Below, in pieces: positions 35,994 through 46,220 of a stretch of 64,000 nt of DNA (positions are counted from its first letter, which is position 1; each line of letters starts with the position of its first letter). Below the pieces are notes generated by a model that worked only from the letters and a program-made list of their open reading frames with translations, was not told the DNA's origin and ran no database searches. Source of the stretch: Halostagnicola kamekurae (GTDB lineage Archaea > Halobacteriota > Halobacteria > Halobacteriales > Natrialbaceae); the NCBI RefSeq assembly GCF_900116205.1, contig NZ_FOZS01000005.1:28419-92418 (forward strand), read 5' to 3'. Made by a program: the position numbers and the translations under genes.

Positions 35994-36098
35994 TCCGCTA
36001 CTTCTCCGTTTCTGCGATCGTGACTTCTACCGCTGAATACACCGACTCTACTGGCCAGTGTGAGAAGAGTTAAGTTCTACCATTCACCCTCATAATAT

Positions 36099-38300
36099 AT
36101 GGAAATCGTTGCACAGGCGGACGCTTCCAGAGAGATGTACCTGGGGCTTCACGGTGTCGAGAAGCTCCTGTTTTACTTTCTCGTCTCGGTCGTCCTCGCC
36201 GTCTTCGCCTACGGCGTCTCTCAACGAGTGAGTCGGTACACCGACGGCGACGACGACCCGTTCGAGCGGCTGAACGCCCTGCCGACGCGGATTATCAGCG
36301 CCGCGAAGATCGTCCTCTCGAACGAAAAACAGTTCAACCGCGATCTCTACGGCGGGTTGATGCACTCGTTTATCATGTGGGGCTTTCTGACCCTGTTTAT
36401 CGCCACGAGCATCATCGCCTTCGAGAGCTACGGCACCGACCTCCTGCTGGGCATCCAGTTCTGGGAGGGCGAGTTCTACCTGGCCTACCAGTTCATGGTC
36501 GACGCCATGGGGCTGCTGTTCGTCGTCGGCATCGGGATGGCGATCTACCGGCGCTACTGGGTGCGAAACGAACGTCTCTGGGGCCGTCATACCTCCAACG
36601 AGGACGACATCTTCATCTGGACGCTGTTCGGACTGGGCGTCGGCGGCTTCCTCCTCGAGGGCCTGCGGATTTACATTACGGGGATGCCCGATCACGAGAT
36701 CGTCAGCTTCGTCGGCTACGGCCTGGCCATGCTGTTCGGCGCGGTCGGCGTGCCGACGACCGACGCGGCCACGAATCCCGGGACCTATCAGGCGGTGAGC
36801 GTCTTCGGCGCGAACGCCGAAACCCTGCACTGGCTCACCTGGTGGAGCCACTCGCTGCTCGCGCTCGGCTTTATCGCGTGGATTCCCTACGCCAAGCCCT
36901 TCCACATGCTCTCGTCGTTCGCCAACGTCATCACGCGCGACGAGAAGGCCGGTGCGCGGCTTCCGGGCGTCCCGTCGGATCTCGACGCGACCAACGCCGA
37001 AGACATCGACGACTTCACCTGGAAAGACATTCTCGATCAGGACGCCTGCACCAAGTGCGGCCGCTGTTCGTCGGTCTGTCCCGCCAAGGCTTCTGACCGT
37101 CCGCTCGATCCCCGAAACGTCATTCTCGACCTGAAATCCTATCGTGAAGATCTCGCGGCCGGCGGCGAGGAGAAACCGATCGTCGCCGACGGCGGGATAT
37201 CGGTGATCGACACGGAGACCATGGAGTCGTGTATGGCCTGTATGGCCTGCATGGACGCCTGTCCCGTCGAGATCGAGCACCTCAACTCCTTTACCAAGCT
37301 CAACCGCCAAATGACCGACCAAGGCGACGTCTCCGCGTCGATGCAGGACGTCTTCCAGAACGTCATGCAGGACGGCAACACGTTCGGCAACAGCCAGCGC
37401 AACCGCGCCGACTGGGCCGACGATCTCGCGTTCGACATCACGGACGCCCGCGAGGAGACGGTCGACTACCTCTGGTACGTCGGCGACTACCCGAGTTACG
37501 ACGAGCGCAACAAGCAAGTCGCTCGCTCGCTGGCCACGATTCTGCAAGAGGCCGACGTGAGCTTCGGCATCCTCTTTGAGGACGAAAAATACGACGGCAA
37601 CGACATTCGCCGAGTGGGCGAGGAGTTCCTCTACATCGAACTCGCCGGCCACCACGTCGAAAGCTTCGAAGCCTGCGAGTTCGAGAAACTCGTCTGTACG
37701 GATCCCCACTCCTACAACACCTTCAAAAACGAATATCCGGAGGTCGACTTCGAGGAGTTCGCCGACGACCCCATCATGCCCTTCGAGTACGACGAGCACT
37801 GGAACGCAAACGGCGAGGTCGACGTGCTCCACTGGACCCAGGCCGTCGAGGAGTTGGTCAACGACGGCGAACTCGAGCTGTCGGGCACCGAACTCGACCA
37901 TACAGTCACCTACCACGATCCGTGCCACCTCGGGCGGTACAACGACGAGTACGAAGCTCCACGTGAACTCATCCGCGCCACGGGCTGCGAACTCGAGGAG
38001 ATGCCGCGCAACCGTTCGAACTCGTTCTGTTGTGGCGGGGGCGGGGGCGGCCTCTGGATGGACTTCGAAGAAGAGCCCAAACCCAGCGAGGAACGCCTCC
38101 GCGAAGCGCTCGAGGACACCGACGCCGGCGCTGGCGTCGAAAAGTTCGTGGTTGCCTGTCCGATGTGCATGACGATGTACGAGGACGGGCGCAAAACCGG
38201 GGGCTTCGAGGACGAGATCGAGGTCGTCGACGTGGCCGAACTCATCGTCGAGGCGATCGGCGAGGAAGAGCAAGCGGATCTCGAGGTCACGGCAGACTAA
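36099..38300 (+). CDS. Membrane ETF:quinone oxidoreductase (EtfD-like, heterodisulfide-reductase-like)
   Basis: Protein of 733 residues. An N-terminal membrane domain (about residues 15-270) resembles the NarI-type cytochrome b module. Two [4Fe-4S] motifs follow (CTKCGRCSSVCP and CMACMACMDACP, about residues 312-385). Then come two CCG-type domains as in HdrD. The second is complete (HDPCHLGR, SFCCGGGGGG, ACPMCM). The first has lost its cysteines: VGDYPSYDE, EDEKYDGND and TDPHSYNT stand where VGC, ExCxGD and CPHC are expected. It probably transfers ETF electrons to menaquinone in the cytoplasmic membrane. Confidence 0.88.
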   Translation: MEIVAQADASREMYLGLHGVEKLLFYFLVSVVLAVFAYGVSQRVSRYTDGDDDPFERLNALPTRIISAAKIVLSNEKQFNRDLYGGLMHSFIMWGFLTLFIATSIIAFESYGTDLLLGIQFWEGEFYLAYQFMVDAMGLLFVVGIGMAIYRRYWVRNERLWGRHTSNEDDIFIWTLFGLGVGGFLLEGLRIYITGMPDHEIVSFVGYGLAMLFGAVGVPTTDAATNPGTYQAVSVFGANAETLHWLTWWSHSLLALGFIAWIPYAKPFHMLSSFANVITRDEKAGARLPGVPSDLDATNAEDIDDFTWKDILDQDACTKCGRCSSVCPAKASDRPLDPRNVILDLKSYREDLAAGGEEKPIVADGGISVIDTETMESCMACMACMDACPVEIEHLNSFTKLNRQMTDQGDVSASMQDVFQNVMQDGNTFGNSQRNRADWADDLAFDITDAREETVDYLWYVGDYPSYDERNKQVARSLATILQEADVSFGILFEDEKYDGNDIRRVGEEFLYIELAGHHVESFEACEFEKLVCTDPHSYNTFKNEYPEVDFEEFADDPIMPFEYDEHWNANGEVDVLHWTQAVEELVNDGELELSGTELDHTVTYHDPCHLGRYNDEYEAPRELIRATGCELEEMPRNRSNSFCCGGGGGGLWMDFEEEPKPSEERLREALEDTDAGAGVEKFVVACPMCMTMYEDGRKTGGFEDEIEVVDVAELIVEAIGEEEQADLEVTAD

Positions 38301-38458
38301 CCCCATGTACAGGAGAACTTGAAATCATCCACTCACGAACTATTGCAGTAGTTAGTGAATCACCTTGCTGGATCTCTATCGAAGAACGCCTAGATATTCT
38401 CGAGAATGTGAAAAGAAGAAGGCCAGCAGAACGGCTATTAGCGTGATCGTTGTGATGA

Positions 38459-38978
38459 GGGTGGAAGAACGAACGTATCCTGACGGACGTCAGGATGCTC
38501 AAGATGCAGCTATACTCGACGGCCTGTTGGTTCTCGGAAGGTCCTCGCAGTACTTGGATTACTCGGCGTTGACCGCTCTCATAGCGCGATTTGGAACTAG
38601 ACACGCACGTCTTCAAAGGTACAAAGCAATCCGCCGTATCCACAAGGGAAGGTCTCTCGTGCGCCCCATCAGAACCCTCCGAGTTCTGAGGACGGTAGAG
38701 CCATCGCGAGTCTAGAACACATAAACCAGCCGATTCACTGATACCAAATTGCTTGGTGAGAGAGGTCTACACCGATCAAGTGAAATAGATAGGTTTCTGA
38801 AACGACAACCGAGCACGTGCAGGTGGACGGCGAATACCCTGACAGGTGTCGGGGTGCGCTCGGTCTCCCAAACCTCATCACAGTCCACGTCTAAGGTCTC
38901 TCTGAGCAGGTTGGCGAGCTGCATGGACACTTCTCGCCACCACCTGCTCGTTCCTCAAACTATCATCTAGACAGTGCC
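38459..38978. mobile_element. IS6-family relics in opposite orientations
   Basis: On the plus strand (38459-38620) the pieces WKNERILTDVRML and SRKVLAVLGLLGVDRSHSAI match the N-terminal part of the IS6 transposase at 2852. On the minus strand (38712-38930) MQLANLLRETLDVDCDEVWE matches the very start. The right end CTAGACAGTGCC (38967-38978) is the same terminal repeat. Two pieces of one element type therefore face each other, and neither codes for a functional enzyme. Confidence 0.75.
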
Positions 38979-39359
38979 CCTTGATGAATATTATCTACAA
39001 CATTAAACGTGCTATGAGCTAACCAAATCTAACGCTGTATGGCGATCCCCCACGAAAACTGAGGTATGATCACTTAAAACGCAAATTCGGCGCGATTTGT
39101 TTGCGCCGATCTGCGTGATGTTCGGCAGTTAGTGGTCACATTTGGGAGGATGACCATACTGCTAGTGTTGGCGCTTGCCAACAAAACTTTATCGTGTACA
39201 ATCCATGTTAAGTGTTTATTTTTTCGTTGAGAGAGTTGTGCACAGATATTCTAATTTGTTCGGAGTGATTGTTTGGAGGGCATTGATGGGATGAAAGCCT
39301 GCTAAGCCCCACGCATGGATGAAGGAGTGGGATGGCAAAGGCCGACAACTATAGAAAAA
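38979..39359. other. Intergenic stretch, nothing recognised
   Basis: No gene or RNA is seen between the IS6 relic and the IS630 element. The sequence is relatively A+T-rich. Confidence 0.4.
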
Positions 39360-40395
39360 GTTAGAATTATTTTCTCGTAGAGTGTTACAACAGGCGGTGA
39401 TCACTTCGTCGCAGTCTCAGTCGAAGAGTTGCAAGATGCTCTCGACAGCGTGGACGAAAAGAAGTCGACACAACAGCTCTTAGCCGCGATAGCGTATAAA
39501 AACGGCGTCACACAGACTGAACTAGCCGAGTGGTACGGCGTGCAGCAGCGGACGATCTATAGCTGACTCAAGCGGACTCGATATTGATGAGTCGCTTGAG
39601 CAGGCCGTTGCTGATGCTCTTCGATCTGGGAAAAAACACCCGGAAAAAGAGCAAGATAAGTCCAAAACAACTGTCCACGGATCTCCTAAGGAAGTTGGGC
39701 TCAACGCACCGGCGTCCACGTCAGCGCTCGTTCAGCAGTATCTTGACGAAACCTACGATGTCGAGTACTCAATCCCGAGTTGCCGGCGGTTGCTCAAAGA
39801 AGCGGGATTGAACTATCAAAAAACCACGCCGTACAGCCGTTGAATCCGGTGCTGACGAGCAAGAAACGTTCCACGAAGAGTTTAAAATCGGCAGGAGATG
39901 GACGCCACCGTAGTCTGTATCGATCAAACCAAGAAATCCATGCAAGTTGAGCCGCGTGCCGCGTGGTTTCCCCGCGGCACGCAGCTGTTCGTCGAATTAT
40001 CTGGCCAACGCGACTGGACGTGTCTCTTGGGCGCGATCACCGAAGACGGTGATCGTTTTTCGCCCGGTTCGAAGAGTACGTAACCGCCGAACACGCCAAA
40101 CATTCCATTCTTGCATTATGCAAAGAGTTCGAAGATGATCTGCTGATCGTGCTGGATGGAGCGTCGTATTTCCAGGCGTCGGCCGACACGGACCTGGCGG
40201 CCCGTGACGACCTCGCCTTTGTCACGTTACCGGCGTACTCACCAGCGCTAAGTCCTGTCGAGGAGTGCTGGAGACAACTTTAAGCTGCTCTCAGTAACCG
40301 CTTCTTTGAGTCACTCGACGATCTAACAACGGCGATTGATACAGCTCTTGACTAGCTCTCTATGCCAACAGTGAGTAACCAATTATAATTCTCAC
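39360..40395 (+). mobile_element. IS630-family element, decayed
   Basis: The short ends GTTAGAATTAT (39360-39370) and ATAATTCTCAC (40385-40395) are inverted repeats. Inside is a broken IS630-type transposase in several frames: VSVEELQDALDSVDEKKSTQ and GVTQTELAEWYGVQQRTIYS, where the following Trp codon is now TGA. MDATVVCIDQTKKSMQVEPR holds the first catalytic Asp. LIVLDGASYFQ and LPAYSPALSPVEECWRQL hold the other DDE residues. The right end abuts the TFB gene stop. Confidence 0.85.
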
Positions 40396-41378
40396 TATTG
40401 CTCTGATAGGGAAGGCAGTGGTTCATTCAGCCCCAGCATCTCGATCTGCTCTTGATAGCGATTGCGGATAGTTACCTCGGTCACTTGTGCAACATCTGCG
40501 ACTTCCTTTTGTGTTCGTTTCTCGTTACAGAGCAGCGCAGCCGCATAAATCGCAGCCGCCGCGAATCCAGATGGACCCCGTCCCGACAGCAGCGGATCTG
40601 CAGTCTCTTCGATAATCTCACTGGCCTTCGCTTCCACTTCTTGGGGGAGCTCGAGCTTCGAACTGAATCGCGGAACGTACTGTTTCGGATCGACCGGGAG
40701 GAGTTCGAGACCGAGTTCGTTCGAGATGTATCGATAGGTGCGGCTAATTTCGATCCGTTCGACACGTGAAACGCCGGCTACTTCCTCCAAAGAACGTGGG
40801 ATTCCTTCCTGGCGGCATCCTGCGTAAAGGGAAGCGGTGGCCACTCCTTCGATCGACCGTCCACGGATCAGATCCTCGTTCAGTGCCCGCCGATAGATCA
40901 CACTGGTCACCTCACGAACGGCGCGTGGAACACCGAGTGCGCTCGCCATCCGATCGATTTCGCTGAGCGCGAACTGGAGGTTCCGCTCACCAGCATCCTT
41001 CGTCCGGATGCGCTCTTGCCATTTCCGGAGGCGATGCATTCGCGAGCGCTTTTTCGCCGAGATGGCACGCCCGTAGGCGTCTTTGTCCTTCCAGTCGATT
41101 TTCGTGGTCAGTCCCTTATCGTGCATCGTCTGGGTAGTCGGGGCACCGACGCGGGACTTACTCTGTCGTTCTTGATGATTGAACGCCCGCCACTCCGGAC
41201 CAGAATCCACGAGTTCGTCTTCGAGAACGAGCCCGCACTCTTCGCAGACCCGTTCACCGCGACTAGAATGGTGGCGGATCTTCGCTGATCCACATCCTGA
41301 GCAAGTCGTGGTCGCAGTTTCATCACTCGAGTGCGTTGTTTCGTGCTCTTCGTCGTCGAGCCGGACAGACCAAACCAT
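40395..41378 (-). CDS. tfb: Transcription initiation factor TFIIB
   Basis: TFB of 327 residues. The N-terminal zinc ribbon (CSGCGS...CEECG, about residues 26-47) is followed by the B-finger/linker ([20 protein letters not shown]). Two cyclin-like repeats (about 120-210 and 215-310) bind TBP and the BRE; the second ends with an [23 protein letters not shown]. Haloarchaea carry several TFBs, so this may be one of a set with its own promoter preference. A box A is 31 nt before the ATG. Its end abuts an IS630 relic. Confidence 0.95.
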   Translation of the reverse strand: MVWSVRLDDEEHETTHSSDETATTTCSGCGSAKIRHHSSRGERVCEECGLVLEDELVDSGPEWRAFNHQERQSKSRVGAPTTQTMHDKGLTTKIDWKDKDAYGRAISAKKRSRMHRLRKWQERIRTKDAGERNLQFALSEIDRMASALGVPRAVREVTSVIYRRALNEDLIRGRSIEGVATASLYAGCRQEGIPRSLEEVAGVSRVERIEISRTYRYISNELGLELLPVDPKQYVPRFSSKLELPQEVEAKASEIIEETADPLLSGRGPSGFAAAAIYAAALLCNEKRTQKEVADVAQVTEVTIRNRYQEQIEMLGLNEPLPSLSEQ

Positions 41379-41405
41379 TGGTTTTCACCAGAAGAACCGC
41401 TGGAG

Positions 41406-41412
41406 TATAAAG
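41406..41412 (-). promoter_or_regulatory. Box A of tfb
   Basis: Minus-strand CTTTATA is centred about 31 nt before the ATG at 41378. Confidence 0.55.
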
Positions 41413-41463
41413 TTTGAATTATGAATATGATACTTCCGATTGTAGGTTCTCGGTCCAGAAGCT

Positions 41464-42438
41464 CTATAACTTGAATGCCCCCGCCACAAGCAGTGGGAAG
41501 ACGAGTGTTGCCTCTGCTTCAATCTGGGTGTAGTTACCTCGCTCTTCTTTAATTTTGCCCCACGAAACCGCCTCGTTCGGTGGGGCGCCCGACAGCGACC
41601 CATCCCCCTCCATCCCCGTTGAAATGTAGACGACGTAATCCGCCCCACCACGGAAGAGATTCGTCATAATCGCATGATGTTTCGGGACACCCCCACCAAC
41701 CGCGATTAGCCCCGTCGTTTCTGCGAGTAATCCGTCCTCGATGAGCGAGTCGTAGTCATCCAAAATCTCAATTCCGACGTCTGAATCGTAGCCCTGTCGG
41801 TAATAGTAGAGGAAGTTCCCAACCTCGGCGTCGGTCAGTGCTGGACAGTACACTGGGACGCCATTATCCGCCGCCTGCTTCAAGACTGAATCCTCGTCGT
41901 CAAGCGTTTTCCCTAATTCACGGGCGAATGCCGTCGGTGTCCGAATTTTCTCCTCCGCGAAGAAATCATCGAAGAAATCGTATAGATATTCCTCGAGCCA
42001 CACGTACCGATCAGAAGGAACGAAGAGATTACCGAGTCGGTTGATGCCTCGCTCTCGAAGTGCTGCTTCATCTGCGTCCCAATTCCCCATCTTGAACGGT
42101 TTCGCAGTCTTGATGACGTCCTCTGTTAAGGATCCGGACGTCGTGATGAGAACGTCTACGTACCCTTCTCGGATCAGGTAGGCGACGGTCTCGCGCAACC
42201 CCGACGAGATGATATTCGATGTGAACGTGAGATAGACTGTCGCATCCTTTTCCTGCATGCGTTCTGCAATATCGATGGCTTCTGCGAGTTGGGTCGCCTG
42301 GAATCCAGTCGTCGCGTACGACTCGAGCATTTCTTGCAAGTCGAATTCTCCTCGAAAGTCGTAGCCACGAACATCTGGGGTACGAAGTTCCTCATCACTC
42401 CCGGGGACGACGTGGTCATGAGCGGCGTCGTTATCCAT
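41464..42438 (-). CDS. dhs: Deoxyhypusine synthase
   Basis: Enzyme of 324 residues from MDNDAAHDHVVPGSD. It transfers the aminobutyl group of spermidine (or agmatine in haloarchaeal versions) to a Lys of aIF5A. The NAD-binding and active-site blocks are TFTSNIISSGLRETVAYLIR, TTSGSLTEDVIKT, and GGGVPKHHAI followed by STGMEGDGSLSGAPPNEAVS and WGKI. An in-frame start 21 codons upstream (42501) would overlap the hemD promoter and lacks family conservation. It is divergent from hemD with a gap of about 90 bp. Confidence 0.95.
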   Translation of the reverse strand: MDNDAAHDHVVPGSDEELRTPDVRGYDFRGEFDLQEMLESYATTGFQATQLAEAIDIAERMQEKDATVYLTFTSNIISSGLRETVAYLIREGYVDVLITTSGSLTEDVIKTAKPFKMGNWDADEAALRERGINRLGNLFVPSDRYVWLEEYLYDFFDDFFAEEKIRTPTAFARELGKTLDDEDSVLKQAADNGVPVYCPALTDAEVGNFLYYYRQGYDSDVGIEILDDYDSLIEDGLLAETTGLIAVGGGVPKHHAIMTNLFRGGADYVVYISTGMEGDGSLSGAPPNEAVSWGKIKEERGNYTQIEAEATLVFPLLVAGAFKL

Positions 42439-42529
42439 ACTATTGGATAACTTTCCGAAGGATTTGAAGAACTCGAAATTGGTCGTCCGCTCTCGATACA
42501 CCCAAGGCCATCAACGATGGAGTATTACT

Positions 42530-43261
42530 ATGCCGAAGGTAGCTGTCCTTCGCCCTGACAATACTCGTATTGACGAGGCTATCACTTATCTTCAATCGCT
42601 GGATGTTACGCCGATCTCAGATCCGATGTTGACTATCTGTCCGACAGGGAAGCGACCTCGCCAGGCGGAGTTTTGTGTCTTCACCAGTAAGACCGGCGTC
42701 GAACTCGCTGTAGAGCATGGATGGCAATCAGATGAGGAGACAGTGTGTGCTGTCGGTCGTCATACTGCAGCCGCGTTACGAGATTACGGATATTCTGTGG
42801 ATGTGATTCCTTCGACGTTCACTTCCACGGGCCTCGTTGAGGAGTTGACAGATGTGGTTGAAGGGGAGACTGTTGAGATCGCTCGAAGTGCACACGGGAG
42901 TGATGTCCTGATTCAGGGATTGAAAGAAGCAGGTGCAGACGTCCATGAAACCCATCTCTATTATTTGGAGCAACCGAGTACTGCAGGGCGGTCGGTCTCG
43001 CTCGCTGTAGAGGGCGAACTAGATGGAATACTGTTCTCATCGCCAAAGACGGTCGATCATTTCTTCGGAATCGCGGCTGAACGTGACGCTACCGGTCCAC
43101 TCCAACGTGCGGCTGCGGAAACGGTTATTGGTGCAATTGGGGAACCGACAGCGCGAGCTGTCCGCAAAAATGGAGCCTCTGTTGATGTTCTCCCAGACCA
43201 AGCTAGTTTCAATCGGTTCGCTCGTACCACAGTCAACCGTATACGAGAAATACAGCAATAG
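42530..43261 (+). CDS. hemD: Uroporphyrinogen-III synthase
   Basis: HemD-fold protein of 243 residues from MPKVAVLRPDNTRID. It closes the linear tetrapyrrole hydroxymethylbilane into uroporphyrinogen III for heme, siroheme and cobalamin. The two-domain pattern is visible: FCVFTSKTGVELAVEHGW and AVGRHTAAALRDYGY, then DGILFSSPKTVDHFFG and IGAIGEPTARAVRKNG near the C terminus. The open frame extends 29 codons upstream into the dhs divergent region, but MPKV is the natural N terminus. It stands apart from other heme genes. Confidence 0.88.
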   Translation: MPKVAVLRPDNTRIDEAITYLQSLDVTPISDPMLTICPTGKRPRQAEFCVFTSKTGVELAVEHGWQSDEETVCAVGRHTAAALRDYGYSVDVIPSTFTSTGLVEELTDVVEGETVEIARSAHGSDVLIQGLKEAGADVHETHLYYLEQPSTAGRSVSLAVEGELDGILFSSPKTVDHFFGIAAERDATGPLQRAAAETVIGAIGEPTARAVRKNGASVDVLPDQASFNRFARTTVNRIREIQQ

Positions 43262-43304
43262 GGAAACTCCGTTTCTAACCGAGCAGTTACAAACGATATT
43301 GCGA

Positions 43305-44465
43305 TCACTTGATTGTAAACCAAGTTACGCCGAAGACGAAAATACCGGCACCAGAAAGTAATAACGTGTGTCGATAGCCGAACACGGTTGCAGCCCCGAC
43401 TGTGAGCGGCGGACCAATCGTCGTCCCGAGTCTGAGAACGCTCGTTCGAATGCTCATAATACTTCCGCGAAATTCGTCCGGTGCCCGTTCATTGAGCGCG
43501 GTATCCGTAATCGGTTCTGCGAGCCCCTGACCGAGACCGAACAAGAAGAGTGCGCCGGCGATGACGTAGATAGAGTCCGCGATGGCGACGATCACGAGGC
43601 CGATTCCGTAGCTCACGAATCCAAGCGCGATCGATTGGAAACTCGTGAGCAACTGAAGCACGCGGTCCCCCTGCATTGCAGTCACGCCCATCGTAACTGC
43701 AGGTAGTCCAAGGAGAAGGCCGATTCCTGCCGACGAAAGCTGGAATTCGTTAGCGAGCAAGAACGGAACGGCGGTGAGTTGGGCACCATAGAGGATGACG
43801 AATATACCGAGGATTGCAAGATAGAGCATCACGAAGGGAGTCATCGGTGTTGGTCCGGCAAGGAACTCGCGGATACTCGAGTTCGAGTTGTTCTCGTTTC
43901 GGTGTGGCTCCTCGAGCAAGGTTATCCCGGGAACAGCGACAAGCAACGCGAGAGGGAAACACGCAAAGGGAACTGACCAAGAGAGTGTTGCGAGCGCACC
44001 GCCGAGGAGCGGATATCCAGCAGCCCCAACCGCGAGAATCGCCGCATTAGTCCCGATCAACACCCGCCGTTGTTCACCGGAGTAGAGATCTCCGAGGAGT
44101 GTAACCGTGAGCATAATTATCGCACTGCTCGCCGCGCCCTGGATCGCTCGAAGTGCGAGAATATGCGTGAAATCGGAGATAAAAATAATGCTGCCTCCGC
44201 TGAGTCCGAAGACGATGAGCGCAGGGATCAAAATCGGTTTTCGACCGATGCGGTCGGTCAGCAGTCCAATCGGGAGTGTAAGAAAGATCCCGGGAAGTGT
44301 GAACGCAGACAATAAGAGGCTAGCTTGGGCCTCCGAAATGCTCCATGCCTCCTGGACCGCTGGCAGTGCAGGACTAATGAGCGAAACTCCCATAACAGCG
44401 ACGAGTGTACTTGCGAATATCACCGCTACTGCCGGGGAATTTCGAAGTGACCGTATCCATTCCAT
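43305..44465 (-). CDS. MFS transporter
   Basis: Major facilitator of 386 residues with 12 hydrophobic segments in two halves. The inter-helix motif between TM2 and TM3 reads PIGLLTDRIGRKPILIPALI, the classic MFS A motif. The N-terminal half has the GxxxxPAxxAxxxxW pattern common to drug:H+ antiporter-like members (LISPALPAVQEAW). Its substrate is unknown, with efflux more likely than uptake by family. Tail-to-tail with hemD. Confidence 0.9.
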   Translation of the reverse strand: MEWIRSLRNSPAVAVIFASTLVAVMGVSLISPALPAVQEAWSISEAQASLLLSAFTLPGIFLTLPIGLLTDRIGRKPILIPALIVFGLSGGSIIFISDFTHILALRAIQGAASSAIIMLTVTLLGDLYSGEQRRVLIGTNAAILAVGAAGYPLLGGALATLSWSVPFACFPLALLVAVPGITLLEEPHRNENNSNSSIREFLAGPTPMTPFVMLYLAILGIFVILYGAQLTAVPFLLANEFQLSSAGIGLLLGLPAVTMGVTAMQGDRVLQLLTSFQSIALGFVSYGIGLVIVAIADSIYVIAGALFLFGLGQGLAEPITDTALNERAPDEFRGSIMSIRTSVLRLGTTIGPPLTVGAATVFGYRHTLLLSGAGIFVFGVTWFTIK

Positions 44466-44692
44466 TCCTATCTATTCATACTTCAGCAGTTGAACTCTGT
44501 AAGTCATCTGCTATTGAGGGAGCGTGCCATAGAAAGGGTCATATTCCCTTCAGCGCGTTAGTAAACGACCAGGACAACCTGTTCACATTCGGCATGAAAC
44601 CACATACTGAACGGCCGGGCAAAAGGGAACTATGTGTCGGAGTAATCGGCCGATGCACTATCAATATGTGGTCCCGATCCGTAACCGTTCGG

Positions 44693-45112
44693 TTAAGCTG
44701 ACACTTGTAGGAGTTCTTGTTCAAATCCGTCGTCCTCACGCCAGCGCCACGAACTCACGTACGGATAGCCGTCAAGCGAAACGATGACGTATGAGTACTC
44801 CGGCCAAGCTGCTTGTTCGGCATCAATTTCAGTCGGCTGTGTCGGTCCAGTGGGATGGGAGTGATAGAAACCGACGATTCGATCACCGGCTGCCTCAATC
44901 GTCTTCATAAGCTCCAGTTGCTCTTTGGGGTCGATGGAATAGCGAATTTTCGGCGTGTTTGCTACGTTTTCCGCAGTATATACTGATTCGACAATCGATT
45001 GGTCTTCCCCGTACGTTCCACCGAGGATTCCACAGATTTCCGCTTTATCTTTATTACACGCTTGCTCAACTACGCGGTCATACAGTGGTCGAGAGAACTT
45101 GATCATACTCAA
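44693..45112 (-). CDS. JAMM/MPN+ metalloprotease, desampylase-like
   Basis: Zn-dependent isopeptidase of 139 residues, the size of the haloarchaeal desampylase HvJAMM1, which removes ubiquitin-like SAMPs from proteins. The JAMM motif is complete for metal and base: Glu25 in AEICGIL, then His84 and His86 in YHSHPTGPTQPTEID with Asp97. The conserved Ser two residues before the usual Asp spacing is Thr here (Thr94). A desampylase or cysteine-releasing function is inferred from family and size. Single gene between an MFS transporter and a surface protein. Confidence 0.87.
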   Translation of the reverse strand: MSMIKFSRPLYDRVVEQACNKDKAEICGILGGTYGEDQSIVESVYTAENVANTPKIRYSIDPKEQLELMKTIEAAGDRIVGFYHSHPTGPTQPTEIDAEQAAWPEYSYVIVSLDGYPYVSSWRWREDDGFEQELLQVSA

Positions 45113-45278
45113 AGTAGCAGACTCAGTATAAAGACTAAAAGATATAGTCTAACCAGATGCAACTGTCCACAGATCACAATTGAAAGACGATACAAGACAG
45201 TGTTGGGAAGTCGATTTGCTATGTACCAGGAACCACCATCACCTCGTTCCTTCAAGTTCTAATTTGAACATTACTTCG

Positions 45279-46220
45279 TCATCGTCGGTAGCGAGCAAGG
45301 GTGAGCGCCGATAACGCGATGATAGCAGCGATTAGTCCGAATCCGGATGTCATATCAACATCCTCTACCTTGCGATCGTCATCTGACTCCATTTCGGTAC
45401 CACTATCGGTACTCTGGGCATCGCCGTCGTTGGCTTCTACTTGACCTTCCGCCGCGTCCAGTTGGAGTACAGCGACGACTTGACCGTGTAACCGCTCGTG
45501 TTTCTCACTCCGATAAGTCCAGTTACCTCCGACCTCCTCGTACGGTTCGGCATCGGCTATCGGATCGACGCTGGTATTCCAGTCGTCGTTTGGCTGTTCG
45601 ACGTATCCCACGAGTTCGATGTCGTCCGCGTGGTCGCCCTCGATCTGTACGTCACCGTACTCGACAGTGGTGCCCTCCGAGTGACCGTGGAACTCAATGC
45701 AGTGGGAATCCATGTATCCATCTCCCTGCGGGAGATCCGCATTCGTCCCGAACTGATCGGCGTCGAGTGGCCACTCGTAGTTGTCGGTCAGTGGGTACTC
45801 AACGGTCATCGGATCGGCGTACTCGTGCCACGTGAGCGCATCGCCGGTGGGGATCGTCACCGTCGTGTTCGGAACGCTCTCGCCGACGACCGGCTCACCC
45901 GCTTCGTTGAGCAACGTGACGCAGATTTTCCCGGAGCCATCGCCGAGATACGGGCTGCGATAGTTGTCACGCGGATTCGTGTAGCTGATCCAGTTACCGT
46001 TCGGATCGGCCGCCTCGAAGTACTGATCGCCTCGTTCAGGTGCCGGCTCCTCGTAGGCCGATTCGGAGACGTTAGCCTCAGGCGACACAACGGACGCATC
46101 GACGGACTGTGGTACTTCGGCACTCGAACCAACGGGTGGAATAACACCCGTGATGAGGACGACACAGAGAGTGATTACCAGGACGGTACGTGTGGAGGTG
46201 AGAGAGAATTCACCGGTCAT
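45279..46220 (-). CDS. Secreted surface protein with a PGF-CTERM-like tail
   Basis: Exported protein of 313 residues from MTGEFSLTSTRTVLVITLCV. A Sec signal peptide (about residues 1-36) is followed by an acidic domain with several NxT/S sites and two Cys (GKICVTLL, DSHCIEFHG). A Thr/Ser/Asp-rich linker then leads to SGFGLIAAIIALSALTLARY and arginines. This resembles the PGF-CTERM signal cut by archaeosortase A, with Ser in place of Pro. So it is probably lipid-anchored at the cell surface. No enzyme motif is seen. A start 27 codons upstream is possible but has no signal-peptide logic. Confidence 0.75.
   Translation of the reverse strand: MTGEFSLTSTRTVLVITLCVVLITGVIPPVGSSAEVPQSVDASVVSPEANVSESAYEEPAPERGDQYFEAADPNGNWISYTNPRDNYRSPYLGDGSGKICVTLLNEAGEPVVGESVPNTTVTIPTGDALTWHEYADPMTVEYPLTDNYEWPLDADQFGTNADLPQGDGYMDSHCIEFHGHSEGTTVEYGDVQIEGDHADDIELVGYVEQPNDDWNTSVDPIADAEPYEEVGGNWTYRSEKHERLHGQVVAVLQLDAAEGQVEANDGDAQSTDSGTEMESDDDRKVEDVDMTSGFGLIAAIIALSALTLARYRR

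Noticed and set aside
36090..38306. A 738-codon open frame antisense to the ETF-quinone oxidoreductase
   Set aside because: It mirrors a GC-rich gene with clear Fe-S motifs on the plus strand. Its own translation has no motif and is a compositional shadow.
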